NCBI GenBank assembly: GCA_001898835.1
Contig: MKVM01000001.1
Location: 266,222-330,221 of the forward strand
Source: Micrococcales bacterium 72-143
Lineage (GTDB): Bacteria > Actinomycetota > Actinomycetes > Actinomycetales > Microbacteriaceae
Length of the DNA stretch: 64,000 nucleotides
Direction of reading: 5' to 3'
Positions 44,979-55,399 of this stretch are shown piece after piece (the stretch's first letter is position 1; every line of letters starts with the position of its first letter). A program made the translations under genes and the position numbers. Below the pieces are notes generated by a model. It worked only from the letters and a program-made list of their open reading frames with translations. It did not search any database and was not told the DNA's origin.

Positions 44979-46019
44979 TCATACGTCATCGTCGAACAGC
45001 GTCCCGGCCACGGCGCGGCCCGGCTGCACCGGGCGCATCCCCCGGTGCTCCCAGGCCCGCGGCGTGGCGACCCGTCCCCGCGGCGTGCGGCTGATCATGC
45101 CGATGCGCACGAGGAACGGCTCGACCACCGACTCGATGGTCTCGGGCTCCTCGCCCACCGACACGGCGAGCGTCGAGAGGCCGACCGGGCCGCCGTCGAA
45201 GCGGGTCAGGATGGCGTCGAGCACCGCCCGGTCGAGGCGGTCGAGGCCGAGCGGGTCGACGTCGTAGAGCTCGAGGGCGGCGTGCACCGCCGCATGGTCC
45301 GCCGGACGCGCATGGACGAGCGCGTAATCGCGCACGCGGCGCAGCAGACGGTTCGCGATGCGGGGCGTGCCCCGGCTGCGCGAGGCGATCTCCGCGCGGG
45401 CGTCGGGGGCGAGGTCGAGCCCGAGCAGCCGCGCGGCGCGGGCGAGCACCTCGTCGAGCTCCCCGTCGTCATAGAACTCGAGATGCGCGGTGAAGCCGAA
45501 GCGATCGCGCAGCGGGTTGGGGAGGAGGCCCGAGCGCGTCGTGGCGCCCACGAGCGTGAAGGGGGCCAGATCGAGCGGGATGCTCGTCGCACCTGCGCCT
45601 TTGCCCACCATGATGTCGATGCGGAAGTCCTCCATCGCGAGGTAGAGCATCTCCTCGGCGTTGCGGGCCATGCGATGGATCTCGTCGATGAACAGCACCT
45701 CGCCGGGCACGAGGCTCGACAGCAGCGCCGCGAGGTCGCCGGCGTGCTGGATGGCCGGTCCGCTCGACATGCGGAGCGGCCTCGCGCCCTCGTGGGCGAC
45801 GATCATCGCGAGTGTGGTCTTGCCGAGCCCGGGTGGACCCGCGAGCAGGATGTGGTCGGGGGTGCGCTGCTGCAGCTCCGCCGCGCGCAGCAGCAGCTCG
45901 AGCTGACCGCGGGCCTTCGACTGCCCCACGAACTCGGCGAGCGAGCGCGGCCGCAGGGCGCCCTCGAACGCGAGCTCGGCCTCGGACTCCGGGTCGGGTG
46001 CCGTGACGGGCTCGCTCAC
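44979..46019 (-). CDS. ruvB: Holliday junction branch-migration helicase RuvB
   Basis: 346 aa, GTG start overlapping the ruvA stop by 4 nt. Walker A is [19 protein letters not shown], Walker B is [11 protein letters not shown], followed by the sensor [11 protein letters not shown] and arginine finger region PLRDRFG. C-terminal winged helix [20 protein letters not shown]. Motor of RuvABC junction processing. Confidence 0.98.
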   Translation of the reverse strand: MSEPVTAPDPESEAELAFEGALRPRSLAEFVGQSKARGQLELLLRAAELQQRTPDHILLAGPPGLGKTTLAMIVAHEGARPLRMSSGPAIQHAGDLAALLSSLVPGEVLFIDEIHRMARNAEEMLYLAMEDFRIDIMVGKGAGATSIPLDLAPFTLVGATTRSGLLPNPLRDRFGFTAHLEFYDDGELDEVLARAARLLGLDLAPDARAEIASRSRGTPRIANRLLRRVRDYALVHARPADHAAVHAALELYDVDPLGLDRLDRAVLDAILTRFDGGPVGLSTLAVSVGEEPETIESVVEPFLVRIGMISRTPRGRVATPRAWEHRGMRPVQPGRAVAGTLFDDDV

Positions 46020-46627
46020 GCGCGCACCCCCGCACGCTGCGGGCCGAGGCGCGACAGCGCGAGTCGCAGGAGCGCGGCTGTTTCGGTGGGAGCCGCGTCG
46101 CCGAGCTCGGCCGCGAGCTCCTCGACCGCGGTCGTGGCCGTGCGCTCGGGCCAGCCGAGACCGACGAGCGCGGCGACGACGTCCGCATCCGGTGCGACGA
46201 CGACAGCACCCGGGCGCGCGGGCGCCGGCGCGACGAGCTTGCCCGCGAGCGACACCGTGATGAGCTTCGCCGTCTTCGGCCCGATCCCGGACACGCGCCG
46301 GAAGGGGGCGTCGTCCTCGTCGGAGACCGCGCGGGCGATTTCGTCCGGGCTCAGCTGCGCGAGCACCCCGAGCGCCGACTTCGGGCCGACCCCGGAGACG
46401 CCGCGCAGCAGCTCGAAGAGCTCGAGCTGCTCGCGCGAGGCGAAGCCGAACAGGCTCAGATCGTCTTCGCGAACGATCAGCGCGGTGTGCACGAAGGCTT
46501 CCGAGCCGATGCGCAGGCTCAGCGCGTGCTCGGGCGTGAGCGCCACCGACATGCCGACGCCGCCGACCTCGATGACCGCGCCACCGCCCGTCACGTGGAG
46601 CACCTGACCGCGGACACTCGAAATCAT
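46016..46627 (-). CDS. ruvA: Holliday junction DNA-binding protein RuvA
   Basis: 203 aa. N-terminal OB fold ([20 protein letters not shown]), paired helix-hairpin-helix motifs ([40 protein letters not shown]) and a C-terminal domain III ([19 protein letters not shown]). The gap to the ruvC stop is 3 nt. A TAGACT hexamer inside the last ruvC codons lies exactly 7 nt before the ATG and there is no Shine-Dalgarno. Confidence 0.97.
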   Translation of the reverse strand: MISSVRGQVLHVTGGGAVIEVGGVGMSVALTPEHALSLRIGSEAFVHTALIVREDDLSLFGFASREQLELFELLRGVSGVGPKSALGVLAQLSPDEIARAVSDEDDAPFRRVSGIGPKTAKLITVSLAGKLVAPAPARPGAVVVAPDADVVAALVGLGWPERTATTAVEELAAELGDAAPTETAALLRLALSRLGPQRAGVRA

Positions 46628-46630
46628 GTT

Positions 46631-47191
46631 CTAGAGTCTACGTTTCCCGGCCGACTTCTCCGCGTCGCGCCACGCCCGTTGCGCCGGGGTGAGCCCGCCC
46701 GCCGAACCCGCGTCCGGGGCAGTCGCTCCCCCGCGCCAGCCGTGGCAGATCGCAAGCGCGAGCGCATCCGCGGCATCCGCGGGCCTCGGTATCTCGGCGA
46801 GCCCGAGCACCCGCGCCACCATCGCGCCCACCTGGGCCTTGTCGGCCGAGCCGTAGCCCGTGATGGCGGCCTTCACCTCGCTCGGCGTGTGGAGGGCGAC
46901 CGGGAGGCCCGCCTCGGCGGCCTTCGCGACGGCGATGCCGCTCGCCTGGGCCGTGCCCATGACGGTGCGCAGGTTCTGCTGAGCGAAGACGCGCTCGACG
47001 GCCACCGCATCCGGCCGATGCTCGGCGATCGCGGCCGCGATCCCCTCCGACACGGCGAGCAGCCGGGCCGGGAGCTCCGCATCCGCGGGCGTGCGGATGA
47101 CGCCGACGTAGACGAGCGAGACCCGCCGATCGGGCAGCACGTCGACGACGCCCACGCCGCACCGGGTCAGCCCGGGGTCGATCCCGAGCAC
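46631..47191 (-). CDS. ruvC: Holliday junction resolvase RuvC
   Basis: 186 aa from the GTG at 47191 ([17 protein letters not shown]); a CTG two codons upstream would restore the usual MRVLGIDPG form and cannot be excluded. Catalytic acids are in [17 protein letters not shown], and the [13 protein letters not shown] segment. [20 protein letters not shown] is the family core. Cuts Holliday junctions with RuvAB. Confidence 0.95.
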   Translation of the reverse strand: MLGIDPGLTRCGVGVVDVLPDRRVSLVYVGVIRTPADAELPARLLAVSEGIAAAIAEHRPDAVAVERVFAQQNLRTVMGTAQASGIAVAKAAEAGLPVALHTPSEVKAAITGYGSADKAQVGAMVARVLGLAEIPRPADAADALALAICHGWRGGATAPDAGSAGGLTPAQRAWRDAEKSAGKRRL

Positions 47192-47216
47192 CCGCAGCGC
47201 CTGGCCGGCGATCGGA

Positions 47217-47978
47217 TCAGTCCTCGGCGTCGAGCTCGGCCTGCACGTCGGCCGGGATGTCGAAGTTGCTGAACACGTTCTGCACGTCGTCGCTGTCCTC
47301 GAGGGCGTCGATGATGCGGAACACCTTCTTCGCGGTCTCGAGATCGACCTCGACCTTGAGGTTCGGCACGAACTCGGCCTCGGCCGAGTCGTAGTCGAGG
47401 CCCGCGCCCTGCAGCGCCGTACGGGCCGCCACGAGCTCCGAGGGGTCCGTGATGACCTCGAAGCCGCCGCCCTGGTCGACGACGTCCTCGACGCCCGCGT
47501 CCATGACCGCCTCGAGGATCGCGTCCTCGGTGACGCCGTCGGCCTTCGTGATCGAGATGACGCCCTTGCGGCTGAAGTTGTAGGCGACCGAACCCGGGTC
47601 GGCGAGGGTCGCCCCGTTGCGGCTGAGCGCCGTGCGCACCTCGGCCGCGGCCCGGTTCTTGTTGTCGGTGAGGCACTCGACCATGAGCGCGACGCCGTTG
47701 GGGCCGTAGGCCTCGTACATGATGTTCTGGTAGTCGACGGCCTCGCCCGAGATGCCCGCGCCGCGCTTGATCGCGCGGTCGATGTTGTCGTTGGGGACCG
47801 ACGTCTTCTTCGCCTTCTGCACGGCGTCGTAGAGCGTCGGGTTGCCCGCGAGGTCGGCACCGCCCATCTTGGCGGCGACCTCGATGTTCTTGATGAGCTT
47901 GGCGAACGACTTCGCGCGGCGTGCGTCGATGACCGCCTTCTTGTGCTTGGTCGTCGCCCACTTGGAATGCCCGCTCAC
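47217..47978 (-). CDS. YebC/PmpR family transcriptional/translation regulator
   Basis: 253 aa from the GTG at 47978 (GAGAGGAG 4 nt upstream; [20 protein letters not shown]). Marks are [39 protein letters not shown] and [19 protein letters not shown]. The family binds DNA and has recently been linked to relief of ribosome stalling. Conserved upstream of ruvC. A TAGACT hexamer ~30 nt upstream may serve as -10. Confidence 0.95.
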   Translation of the reverse strand: MSGHSKWATTKHKKAVIDARRAKSFAKLIKNIEVAAKMGGADLAGNPTLYDAVQKAKKTSVPNDNIDRAIKRGAGISGEAVDYQNIMYEAYGPNGVALMVECLTDNKNRAAAEVRTALSRNGATLADPGSVAYNFSRKGVISITKADGVTEDAILEAVMDAGVEDVVDQGGGFEVITDPSELVAARTALQGAGLDYDSAEAEFVPNLKVEVDLETAKKVFRIIDALEDSDDVQNVFSNFDIPADVQAELDAED

Positions 47979-48024
47979 GGTGCTCCTCTCGAAGAAATCC
48001 GCGGGCCAGTCTATCGGGGCCACG

Positions 48025-48648
48025 TCAGGCGGTCGTCGCGACGTGCTCCGGCAGGCGGACGCCCGCCTCGCGCGCCTCCAGTGCCGCCAGGGCGTGCACG
48101 ACCGACGGCGTGCCCGCGCGCCAGTCGCTCAGGGCGCGCGGCGAGATCCGGGCGAGCTCCGACGCCCGTGCGTCGTCGAGCGCGCGGAGCGCGAGCAGCA
48201 GGCGGCCGTCCTCGAGCCGGAGGATGGCGCGCGTCTCGGCGGAGCGGCGGGCGAAGCGGATGCGCGGCCACAGCCACACGATGAGCACGATCGCGATCGG
48301 GAGGAACGCGACGCCCAACCCGGCGATCGTCGCGAGCGTCTCGACGGCGGCCTGGCCGGTGCGCCCAGCATCCGCGAGCGTGCCGCCCGCGCCCGCCGCC
48401 GTGTCGAACGGACCACGGATGCCGCCCCCGATGAGCGGGACGCCGCCGAGGGTCTCCCCGATCTCCCCCATCGTGTCCTCGAAGCCGCTCCCGGCGTCCT
48501 CGAGCTGCGCCCACACGCCGCCGAGCACGGCGATCGCGTTGTGCACGGCGACGCCGAGCGCGACCGAGACCACGATCACGACGACCGCGACGACATCCGC
48601 GACGATCTGGGCGGTGCGGCGCGGCCCGAAGTCTGCATAGAGGCTCAT
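48025..48648 (-). CDS. hypothetical membrane protein with two hydrophobic segments
   Basis: 207 aa, ATG start. Helices at about 12-38 ([21 protein letters not shown]) and 105-130 ([15 protein letters not shown]) flank an outer Gly-rich loop ([16 protein letters not shown]). The C-terminal cytoplasmic part ([38 protein letters not shown]) is charged and helical. Similar proteins sit between pdxT and yebC in Microbacteriaceae. Function not known. Confidence 0.8.
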   Translation of the reverse strand: MSLYADFGPRRTAQIVADVVAVVVIVVSVALGVAVHNAIAVLGGVWAQLEDAGSGFEDTMGEIGETLGGVPLIGGGIRGPFDTAAGAGGTLADAGRTGQAAVETLATIAGLGVAFLPIAIVLIVWLWPRIRFARRSAETRAILRLEDGRLLLALRALDDARASELARISPRALSDWRAGTPSVVHALAALEAREAGVRLPEHVATTA

Positions 48649-48666
48649 GCCCTCAGCATGGCAGCG

Positions 48667-49264
48667 TCAGGACGCGGTGCGCACCCGGTCGAGGAAGCGC
48701 TCGTGGAAGCGGTGCTCGCCCGTCACCTCCGGGTGGAAGGACGTGCCGAGGAGTCCGCCCTGCTCGACCGCGACGACGCGGCCGTCGGGCAGCGACGCGA
48801 GCACCGTCGCCCGTTCCCCCACCGACTCGACGACCGGCGCGCGGATGAACACCGCGTGCACGGGCGCCTCGCCGAGCTGCGGGATGTCGAGGTCCGTCTC
48901 GAAGGAGTCGTTCTGGTTGCCGAAGGCGTTGCGCCGCACCGAGACGTCGAGCCCGCCGAGGCTCTGCTGCCCGTCGATCGCGTCGAGCACCGTGTCGGCG
49001 AGCATGATCAGGCCGGCGCAGGTGCCGTAGACGGGCATCCCGTCGGCGATCCGGCGTCGCAGCGGGTCGGCGACACCGAACATGCGGCTCAGCTTGTCGA
49101 TGACGCTCGACTCGCCGCCGGGGAGCACGACGCCCGCGACCGTGTCGAGCTCTTCGGCGCGCCGCACCGGCACGGCATCCGCCCCCAGGCCGCGGAGCAC
49201 CGCGAGGTGCTCGCGCACGTCGCCCTGAAGGGCGAGGACCCCGACCCGGAGACCCTCCCCCGGC

Positions 49265-49275
<11 letters not shown>
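48667..49275 (-). CDS. pdxT: pyridoxal 5'-phosphate synthase glutaminase subunit PdxT
   Basis: 202 aa from the GTG at 49275, which overlaps the pdxS stop by 11 nt. Class I-type glutaminase: [29 protein letters not shown], catalytic Cys in [13 protein letters not shown] and His-Glu in [15 protein letters not shown]. Supplies ammonia to PdxS for de novo PLP synthesis. Confidence 0.96.
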
Positions 49276-50179
<904 letters not shown>

Positions 50180-50186
50180 GGAGGGA

Positions 50187-50192
50187 ATTCTA
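50187..50192 (-). promoter_or_regulatory. -10 element of a probably leaderless pdxST transcript
   Basis: TAGAAT ends 7 nt before the pdxS ATG, so transcription would begin at the A of the start codon. No Shine-Dalgarno; the -35 region is GC-rich and unclear. Confidence 0.55.
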
Positions 50193-50266
50193 TTCCGCCG
50201 CACGGCGGCCGATCCGCCGCGTGCGACACACGCCGCCACGAATCGGGCGGTGGCATCATCGGAGGC

Positions 50267-51118
50267 GTGAAGGTGCTCTCCATCCAGTCAGCCGTCGCCT
50301 ACGGCCACGTCGGCAACTCGGCCGCCGTGTTCCCCCTGCAGCGCATCGGCGTCGAGGTGCTTCCGGTCTACACGGTCAACTTCTCCAACCACACCGGCTA
50401 CGGCGCCTGGCGTGGGCCGCTGATCGCGCCGGACCAGGTGCGCGAGGTGATCGCAGGGGTGGAGGAGCGCGGGGTCTTCCCCGCCATCGACGCGGTGCTG
50501 TCCGGCTACCAGGGCTCGGAGGGCATCGGGGACGTCATCGTCGAGACGGTCGCGCGCGTGAAGGCCGCGAACCCCGCGGCCGTGTACGCGTGCGATCCCG
50601 TGATGGGCAACGCGAGATCCGGATGCTTCGTCGCGCCCGCCATCCCCGTGCTGCTGCGCGAGCGGGTGGTGCCGGTCGCCGACATCATCACCCCCAACCA
50701 GTTCGAGCTCGGCTTCCTCACCGAGACCGAGCCCGACACGATCGAGGCGACCCTGGCGTCCGCGGACCTCGCGCGCGCCATGGGCCCGCGGACCATCCTC
50801 GTGACGAGCGTCGAGCGCCCCGACCGCGACCCCGGAACGATCGAGATGATGGTCGTCGACGACTCGGGCGCCTGGATCGTCCAGACCCCGCTGCTGCCCA
50901 TGAAGGCCAACGGATCCGGCGACGTGACGGCGGCGCTGTTCACCGCCCACTACCTCGCGACCCGTGACCCCGCCGACGCCCTCGCACGGACGACGTCGAG
51001 CGTCTGGGATCTGCTGCGCACGACCCAGGAGTCGGGCGAGCGGGAGCTGCAGCTCGTCGAGTCGCAGGAGTTCTACGCGCACCCGAGGATGCAGTTCGAG
51101 GTGTCGCGACTGCGGTGA
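50267..51118 (+). CDS. pdxY: pyridoxal kinase PdxY
   Basis: 283 aa from the GTG at 50267 ([20 protein letters not shown]). A second GTG at 50273 has better spacing to GGAGG (7 nt) and would remove two residues. Ribokinase-like fold: [60 protein letters not shown] and the catalytic [13 protein letters not shown]. Phosphorylates salvaged pyridoxal. Divergent from the de novo PLP genes pdxST, so synthesis and salvage lie side by side. Confidence 0.95.
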   Translation: MKVLSIQSAVAYGHVGNSAAVFPLQRIGVEVLPVYTVNFSNHTGYGAWRGPLIAPDQVREVIAGVEERGVFPAIDAVLSGYQGSEGIGDVIVETVARVKAANPAAVYACDPVMGNARSGCFVAPAIPVLLRERVVPVADIITPNQFELGFLTETEPDTIEATLASADLARAMGPRTILVTSVERPDRDPGTIEMMVVDDSGAWIVQTPLLPMKANGSGDVTAALFTAHYLATRDPADALARTTSSVWDLLRTTQESGERELQLVESQEFYAHPRMQFEVSRLR

Positions 51119-51130
51119 CCGACGGCCGGG

Positions 51131-51163
51131 ACGGCTTCGACACGCCCGCGCCGCAGACTGGTC
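51131..51163. repeat. degenerate REP-like unit between pdxY and the HIT gene
   Basis: GGACGGCTTCGACACGCCCG followed by CGCCGCAGACTGGTCA resembles the GGTTTCGACACGCCCGC...CTGGT units near 9.4 kb. It lies between two convergent genes. Confidence 0.4.
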
Positions 51164-51731
51164 ACCCGGCGGGATGCGGCCAGGCGTCTGCGAGCTCCTG
51201 ACGCACCTCGCCGAGCAGCCTCGGCAGCGCCTTCGTGCGCGCGATGATCGGGAAGAAGTTCGCATCCGTCGCCCATCGAGGCACCACGTGCTGGTGCAGA
51301 TGCGCCGCGATCCCCGCACCCGCGATCGCGCCCTGGTTCATCCCGATGTTGAAGCCGTCCGCGCGGGAGGTGCGGCGGATGACGCGCATCGCGGTCTGGG
51401 TGATGGAGCCGATCTCGGCGACCTCGGCGTCGTCCGCCTCGTCGTAGGTGGCGATATGCCGGTAGGGCACCACGAGCAGGTGGCCGCTGTTGTACGGGAA
51501 GAGGTTCAGCAACGCGTAGACCCGCTCACCGCGGTGCACGATGAGCGCCTGCTCGTCGGAGAGCGTCGGGGCGGTGCAGAACACGCAGTCGTCGCCCGGC
51601 GAGCCTCCGCCCTGCTCGATGTAGGCGATGCGGTGCGGCGTCCACAGGCGGCCGAACCCATCGGGGATCCCCGCGAAGTCGGATGCGGGCTCGGCCCCGG
51701 CGTACTCGGTGCCGTCGTAGTCGCGTGTCAT
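51162..51731 (-). CDS. HIT-family hydrolase/phosphorylase (Ap4A-type)
   Basis: 189 aa from the ATG at 51731 (a GTG one codon upstream is possible). HIT triad AHLHQHVVPRW is present; CVFC (with the later histidines) forms a zinc site, as in the mycobacterial Ap4A phosphorylase Rv2613c. NSGHLLVVPYRHIATYDEA is a further family mark. Cleaves dinucleoside polyphosphates or nucleotide conjugates. In many actinobacteria this gene directly follows thrS; here a protease gene intervenes. Confidence 0.93.
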   Translation of the reverse strand: MTRDYDGTEYAGAEPASDFAGIPDGFGRLWTPHRIAYIEQGGGSPGDDCVFCTAPTLSDEQALIVHRGERVYALLNLFPYNSGHLLVVPYRHIATYDEADDAEVAEIGSITQTAMRVIRRTSRADGFNIGMNQGAIAGAGIAAHLHQHVVPRWATDANFFPIIARTKALPRLLGEVRQELADAWPHPAG

Positions 51732-51801
51732 CACGTGCCAGGCTACCGGCGCACGGATGCGGGACGCACCGCGGAGGGCGCGTCCCGCATCCTGGTTCGG
51801 G

Positions 51802-54800
51802 TTACCTCACCCGGATCTTCGTGACCTCGATCGGGATGGTGTTGATCGCATCCGAGCGGAGCGTCGCCGAGGTCGACCAGGTGCCTCTCAGCAGCCCCTT
51901 CACCGTGTAGCTGAAGCTGACCGCGCCACCCGCCGTCGGCGGGCTCGTGTGGAGCACGTAGGCGGCGTCCGTGTCGACGTCGGCGACCGTCACGCCGCTC
52001 GTGCCGTCGCGGTTCTCCGCGCCGGTCAGCGAACCCGAGGCGGTGTCGGGGGTGAGCGACCCGCCGTAGGTCATCCAGCTGCTCTCGGTCGCGCCGAGCT
52101 GGATCCAGACCTGGAAGGAGTTGCCGCTCCCGCCGCTCCAAGCGTGGATGTCCTCCCAGTCGACCACGAGGTACTGCGTGCCGGCGTCGTCCGTCAGCGT
52201 GCCGACCCGGATGGCACCGCCGAGGGCGGGGTTGAGGTCGGTCCAGAACGGGGCGATGACGTTGTTCGGCGTCGCCGGGTCGGGGAAGGAGGCCGGGGGC
52301 TCGTACTCGACGTCACCGGCGGCGCCGCCTCCGATCACGACGTAGCCGTTCGACACCACGCCGATCCGGTCGTAAACCTCCCCGCCGTAGACGAAGCTCG
52401 GAACGGTGAAGTTGACGATGCTCTCGTCGCCCATGCCCGCGACGGGCGTGATGCCGAACGCCGACAGCGGCAGGTAGCCTCCGCTCACCGTGTCATCCGG
52501 ATCCACCGCGTCGATCGCGTCGATGGTGGGCGGCAGCGCCGCGGTGAGGGTGCCCGTCCAGGAGGCGCCGAGCAGGCGCTTGCTCGCGGGTGCCGTCACC
52601 TTGGTGACCTTCAGGATGGGGCTCGCGAGCACGTCGATCGTCGCCTGCACGTCGACCGGCAGCGAGCTCGATGCCGTCACGGTGCAGGTGGACGTCTTGC
52701 CCGCCTTGATCTCGGTCGGCTCGCACGACTGCGCGAGCGCGAGCGAGGCCTCCCCCACGTTGACCGCGACGGGAAGCGCGACGGGGTTGGCGCCGCCCCG
52801 GGTCGGCGTCAGGGTGATCTGACCCTGGTGCCAGCCGTCAGCGGCCCCGATGCCGCTCAGCACGATCGTGAGCGTCCTCGACTTGCCGGGGGCGAGGCTG
52901 AACGTCGAGGGGCTGATGTAGGCGTGCACGCCATCCGCGATCGAGGAGCTCACCCGGAAGGTCTGCGACTTGCCGCTCACATTCGTCACGGTGCGCTTCA
53001 CCACCGCGGCACCCGGGAGCGGGTCCACGAGCACGCTCGGGATGTTCAGGTCGTGCCTGCTGAGCGGATCGGCGGCGCTCGCCGCGAAGTCCGCGGCGGT
53101 CTCGCTGATGGTGAGGGTCGGCGCAACAGCGCGGTTGGCGCGGATGCTGCCGGCACCGCGGTCGAACACGCCCGCGGGCGTGCCGTCCGGGTTCGTCACG
53201 CTCTGCAACGACGACGTCATGAGAGCCGACTTCACCTGGCCGGGAGTCCAGTCCGGGTGCGCGGCGATGACGAGGGCGGAGACGCCGGCCGCGTGCGGCG
53301 ACGACATCGAGGTCCCCGCGATCGCCTGGAACAGCTCGCCCTGCGGCCCGGTGGCCAGGTCCGTGGAGGCGGGAGTGTGCCCCGCGAGGATCTGCACGCC
53401 GGGGGCCGTGATGTCGGGCTTGAGGAACTCGCCGATCGGCCCGCGCGAGCTGAAGCCCGCCATGACGTCGCCCTGTGCGGCCGTCGACTGCCCCTCCGCC
53501 CAGCTCGCGGTCACATCCGCATGCGCGGCGAGGAACGCGAGCAGCTCGTCGTTCGGGCCCTCGAGGTGGATCGCCGGCAGGAAGTGGTTGTCGGTCTCCA
53601 CGTCGCTCGCGGTCGGGTTGTAGAGGATCATGCCCGCGGCACCGCCCTGCAGGGCGTTGTAGCCCTTCTCCACACGGCCGTTCTCGCCGCGCTCGCAGAC
53701 GACCACCTGGCCCTCGACCGAACCCGCAGGGAACGGCACGAGGCAGCGTACGCCGCCCGTGTAGCCCGGCACCGCGGAGGCGAGCACGACGGGGGTGTCC
53801 GTCACGCCCTGCGTCAGCGTCGATCCGCCCTTCGAGTAGCTCGCGCCGTCGGCCGAGGTGAGGGTCAGGGTCGACGCGAACTGCCGGTCGAAGGTCGACG
53901 CAGCCACCGTCGTCACCCAGGGGCCCGCGTGGTTCGCGGTCGAGGCGCCCGGGCCGTCGTTGCCCGCCGAGGCGTTGACCGAGATCCCCGCGGCGTAGGC
54001 GTCGAGGAACGCGAGCTCGACGGCATCCGAGTAGACCGAGGCGGAGCCGCTCACCGAGTAGTTGATGACGTCGACGCCGTCGACGATCGCCTGCTGCACG
54101 GCGGCCAGCAGGTCGGAGGTGTAGCCACCGCCGGGTCCGAGCGCGCGGTAGGCGATGACGGACGCCCCGGGGGCGATCCCGCTGACGGGGCCGCGGTCGA
54201 CGCCGAAGATCGGCGCGTTCGCGACGTAGTCGCCCGCGGCCGTGGTGGCCGTGTGCGTCCCGTGGCCGTCGGAGTCACGCGCCGAGCAGCCGGACGCCGA
54301 GCAGAAGTCCTCCTCGCCGACCTCGTTGAGGGCGGCGTAGGTGTCGAGGAAGGCGTAGGCGCCGACGAGCTTGTCGTTGCAGCTGAACGCGGGGTCGCCG
54401 CCCTCGCCGAAGTCGCACGCCCAGGGTCCGCCGGCCGGCTTCGGGATGCCGTTGTCCGCGAGCATCGGATGCTCGGGCCAGATGCCCGTGTCGATGACGC
54501 CGACGATGACGCCGAGACCCGCCTTGTCGCGTCCGCCGAGCGACGGCCAGACGGCGTCCGCACCGATGAAGGTGCTCGCATCGTTGTCGAGCGTGCCGCC
54601 GCCGGATGCGACCGCGGCACCGTTCGCCGAGGTGACGGAGGCGGACGCCGCGAGGGAGCCCGTGTCGGACGCGGGAAGCTGCCGCAGCGAGTTGTCCTGA
54701 ACCGCCGCGACGCCCTCGACCGCGAGCACGGCCCGCGCGTCCCGCGCCTTGACGGTCATCGCCAATCCGCCGTACGCGACCGCGTAGGTCTCGAGCGCCT

Positions 54801-55215
54801 TCGCGCTCGGCACGGCACTCGTGATCGCCGCCTGCGTGTCGGCGATCACTCCCTTCACGTACGCGAGGTACTTCTTCACGGCGGCGTCCGTGAGGGAGAG
54901 CTCCTTGCCCGTCACCTCGGGGCTCGTCGCGGCGTAGCCCTCGATCCCGCCCGCGTAGGACGCCACCGGATCGACGTCGACCTTCACCATGACGGGGATG
55001 ACGGCGGCATCCGTGCGTGCGAGCAGCTCCGGGTCGCTCTCCGCCAGCTGGCCGGTCTTGGTGCGGGCGCCCTCCTGGGGCGGTCCCTCCGGCGCCACGG
55101 TGAGCCCGGAGAACCCGGGGACCGGATCGGCGGCATACGCGGGTGCGGCGACCGCCCCCATGATGAGCGCCGACGCGGCGCAGACGGACACGAGGACAGA
55201 TCGACGAGAGCGCAT
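51802..55215 (-). CDS. large secreted subtilisin-family (S8) serine protease
   Basis: 1137 aa. Sec signal peptide (SVLVSVCAASALIMGAVAAP, cleavage near AYA, ~28). An I9-like inhibitor propeptide spans about 70-180. The catalytic domain has Asp242 (VGVIDTGIWPEHP), His318 (SDGHGTHTATTA), oxyanion Asn419 (ASAGNDG) and Ser636 (AGTSMSSPHAAGV). A PA domain is inserted at about 460-580 (AGMILYNPT). Fn3-like modules follow (TLTISETAADF; LAPGKSRTLTIVLSG), then a C-terminal domain with NNVIAPFWTDLNPALGG. No sortase signal or membrane anchor, so probably released. It lies between thrS and the HIT gene. Confidence 0.95.
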   Translation of the reverse strand: MRSRRSVLVSVCAASALIMGAVAAPAYAADPVPGFSGLTVAPEGPPQEGARTKTGQLAESDPELLARTDAAVIPVMVKVDVDPVASYAGGIEGYAATSPEVTGKELSLTDAAVKKYLAYVKGVIADTQAAITSAVPSAKALETYAVAYGGLAMTVKARDARAVLAVEGVAAVQDNSLRQLPASDTGSLAASASVTSANGAAVASGGGTLDNDASTFIGADAVWPSLGGRDKAGLGVIVGVIDTGIWPEHPMLADNGIPKPAGGPWACDFGEGGDPAFSCNDKLVGAYAFLDTYAALNEVGEEDFCSASGCSARDSDGHGTHTATTAAGDYVANAPIFGVDRGPVSGIAPGASVIAYRALGPGGGYTSDLLAAVQQAIVDGVDVINYSVSGSASVYSDAVELAFLDAYAAGISVNASAGNDGPGASTANHAGPWVTTVAASTFDRQFASTLTLTSADGASYSKGGSTLTQGVTDTPVVLASAVPGYTGGVRCLVPFPAGSVEGQVVVCERGENGRVEKGYNALQGGAAGMILYNPTASDVETDNHFLPAIHLEGPNDELLAFLAAHADVTASWAEGQSTAAQGDVMAGFSSRGPIGEFLKPDITAPGVQILAGHTPASTDLATGPQGELFQAIAGTSMSSPHAAGVSALVIAAHPDWTPGQVKSALMTSSLQSVTNPDGTPAGVFDRGAGSIRANRAVAPTLTISETAADFAASAADPLSRHDLNIPSVLVDPLPGAAVVKRTVTNVSGKSQTFRVSSSIADGVHAYISPSTFSLAPGKSRTLTIVLSGIGAADGWHQGQITLTPTRGGANPVALPVAVNVGEASLALAQSCEPTEIKAGKTSTCTVTASSSLPVDVQATIDVLASPILKVTKVTAPASKRLLGASWTGTLTAALPPTIDAIDAVDPDDTVSGGYLPLSAFGITPVAGMGDESIVNFTVPSFVYGGEVYDRIGVVSNGYVVIGGGAAGDVEYEPPASFPDPATPNNVIAPFWTDLNPALGGAIRVGTLTDDAGTQYLVVDWEDIHAWSGGSGNSFQVWIQLGATESSWMTYGGSLTPDTASGSLTGAENRDGTSGVTVADVDTDAAYVLHTSPPTAGGAVSFSYTVKGLLRGTWSTSATLRSDAINTIPIEVTKIRVR

Positions 55216-55399
55216 GGCTTCCCTTCCGCGAGTGGTGGTGCGGTGTCCGGCGCAGCTACCCCTGTTCGCGGGTAGACCCCCCTGTCTGGGCAGCGCCTGA
55301 TGGGTACCGTAGCCCTCCCCCGCGGGAGCGCGCTAGAGCGGAACGCGCAAGATCGCTGCGTCTGTCCGCACGATCATTGCGCCACAGCGCGCGGCCCGC

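Noticed and set aside
51757..55275. Very long open frame on the plus strand opposite the S8 protease gene
   Set aside because: Arg/Ala/Gly/Val-rich translation without motifs or a ribosome-binding site; the opposite strand encodes an intact protease. Typical antisense openness in high-GC DNA.
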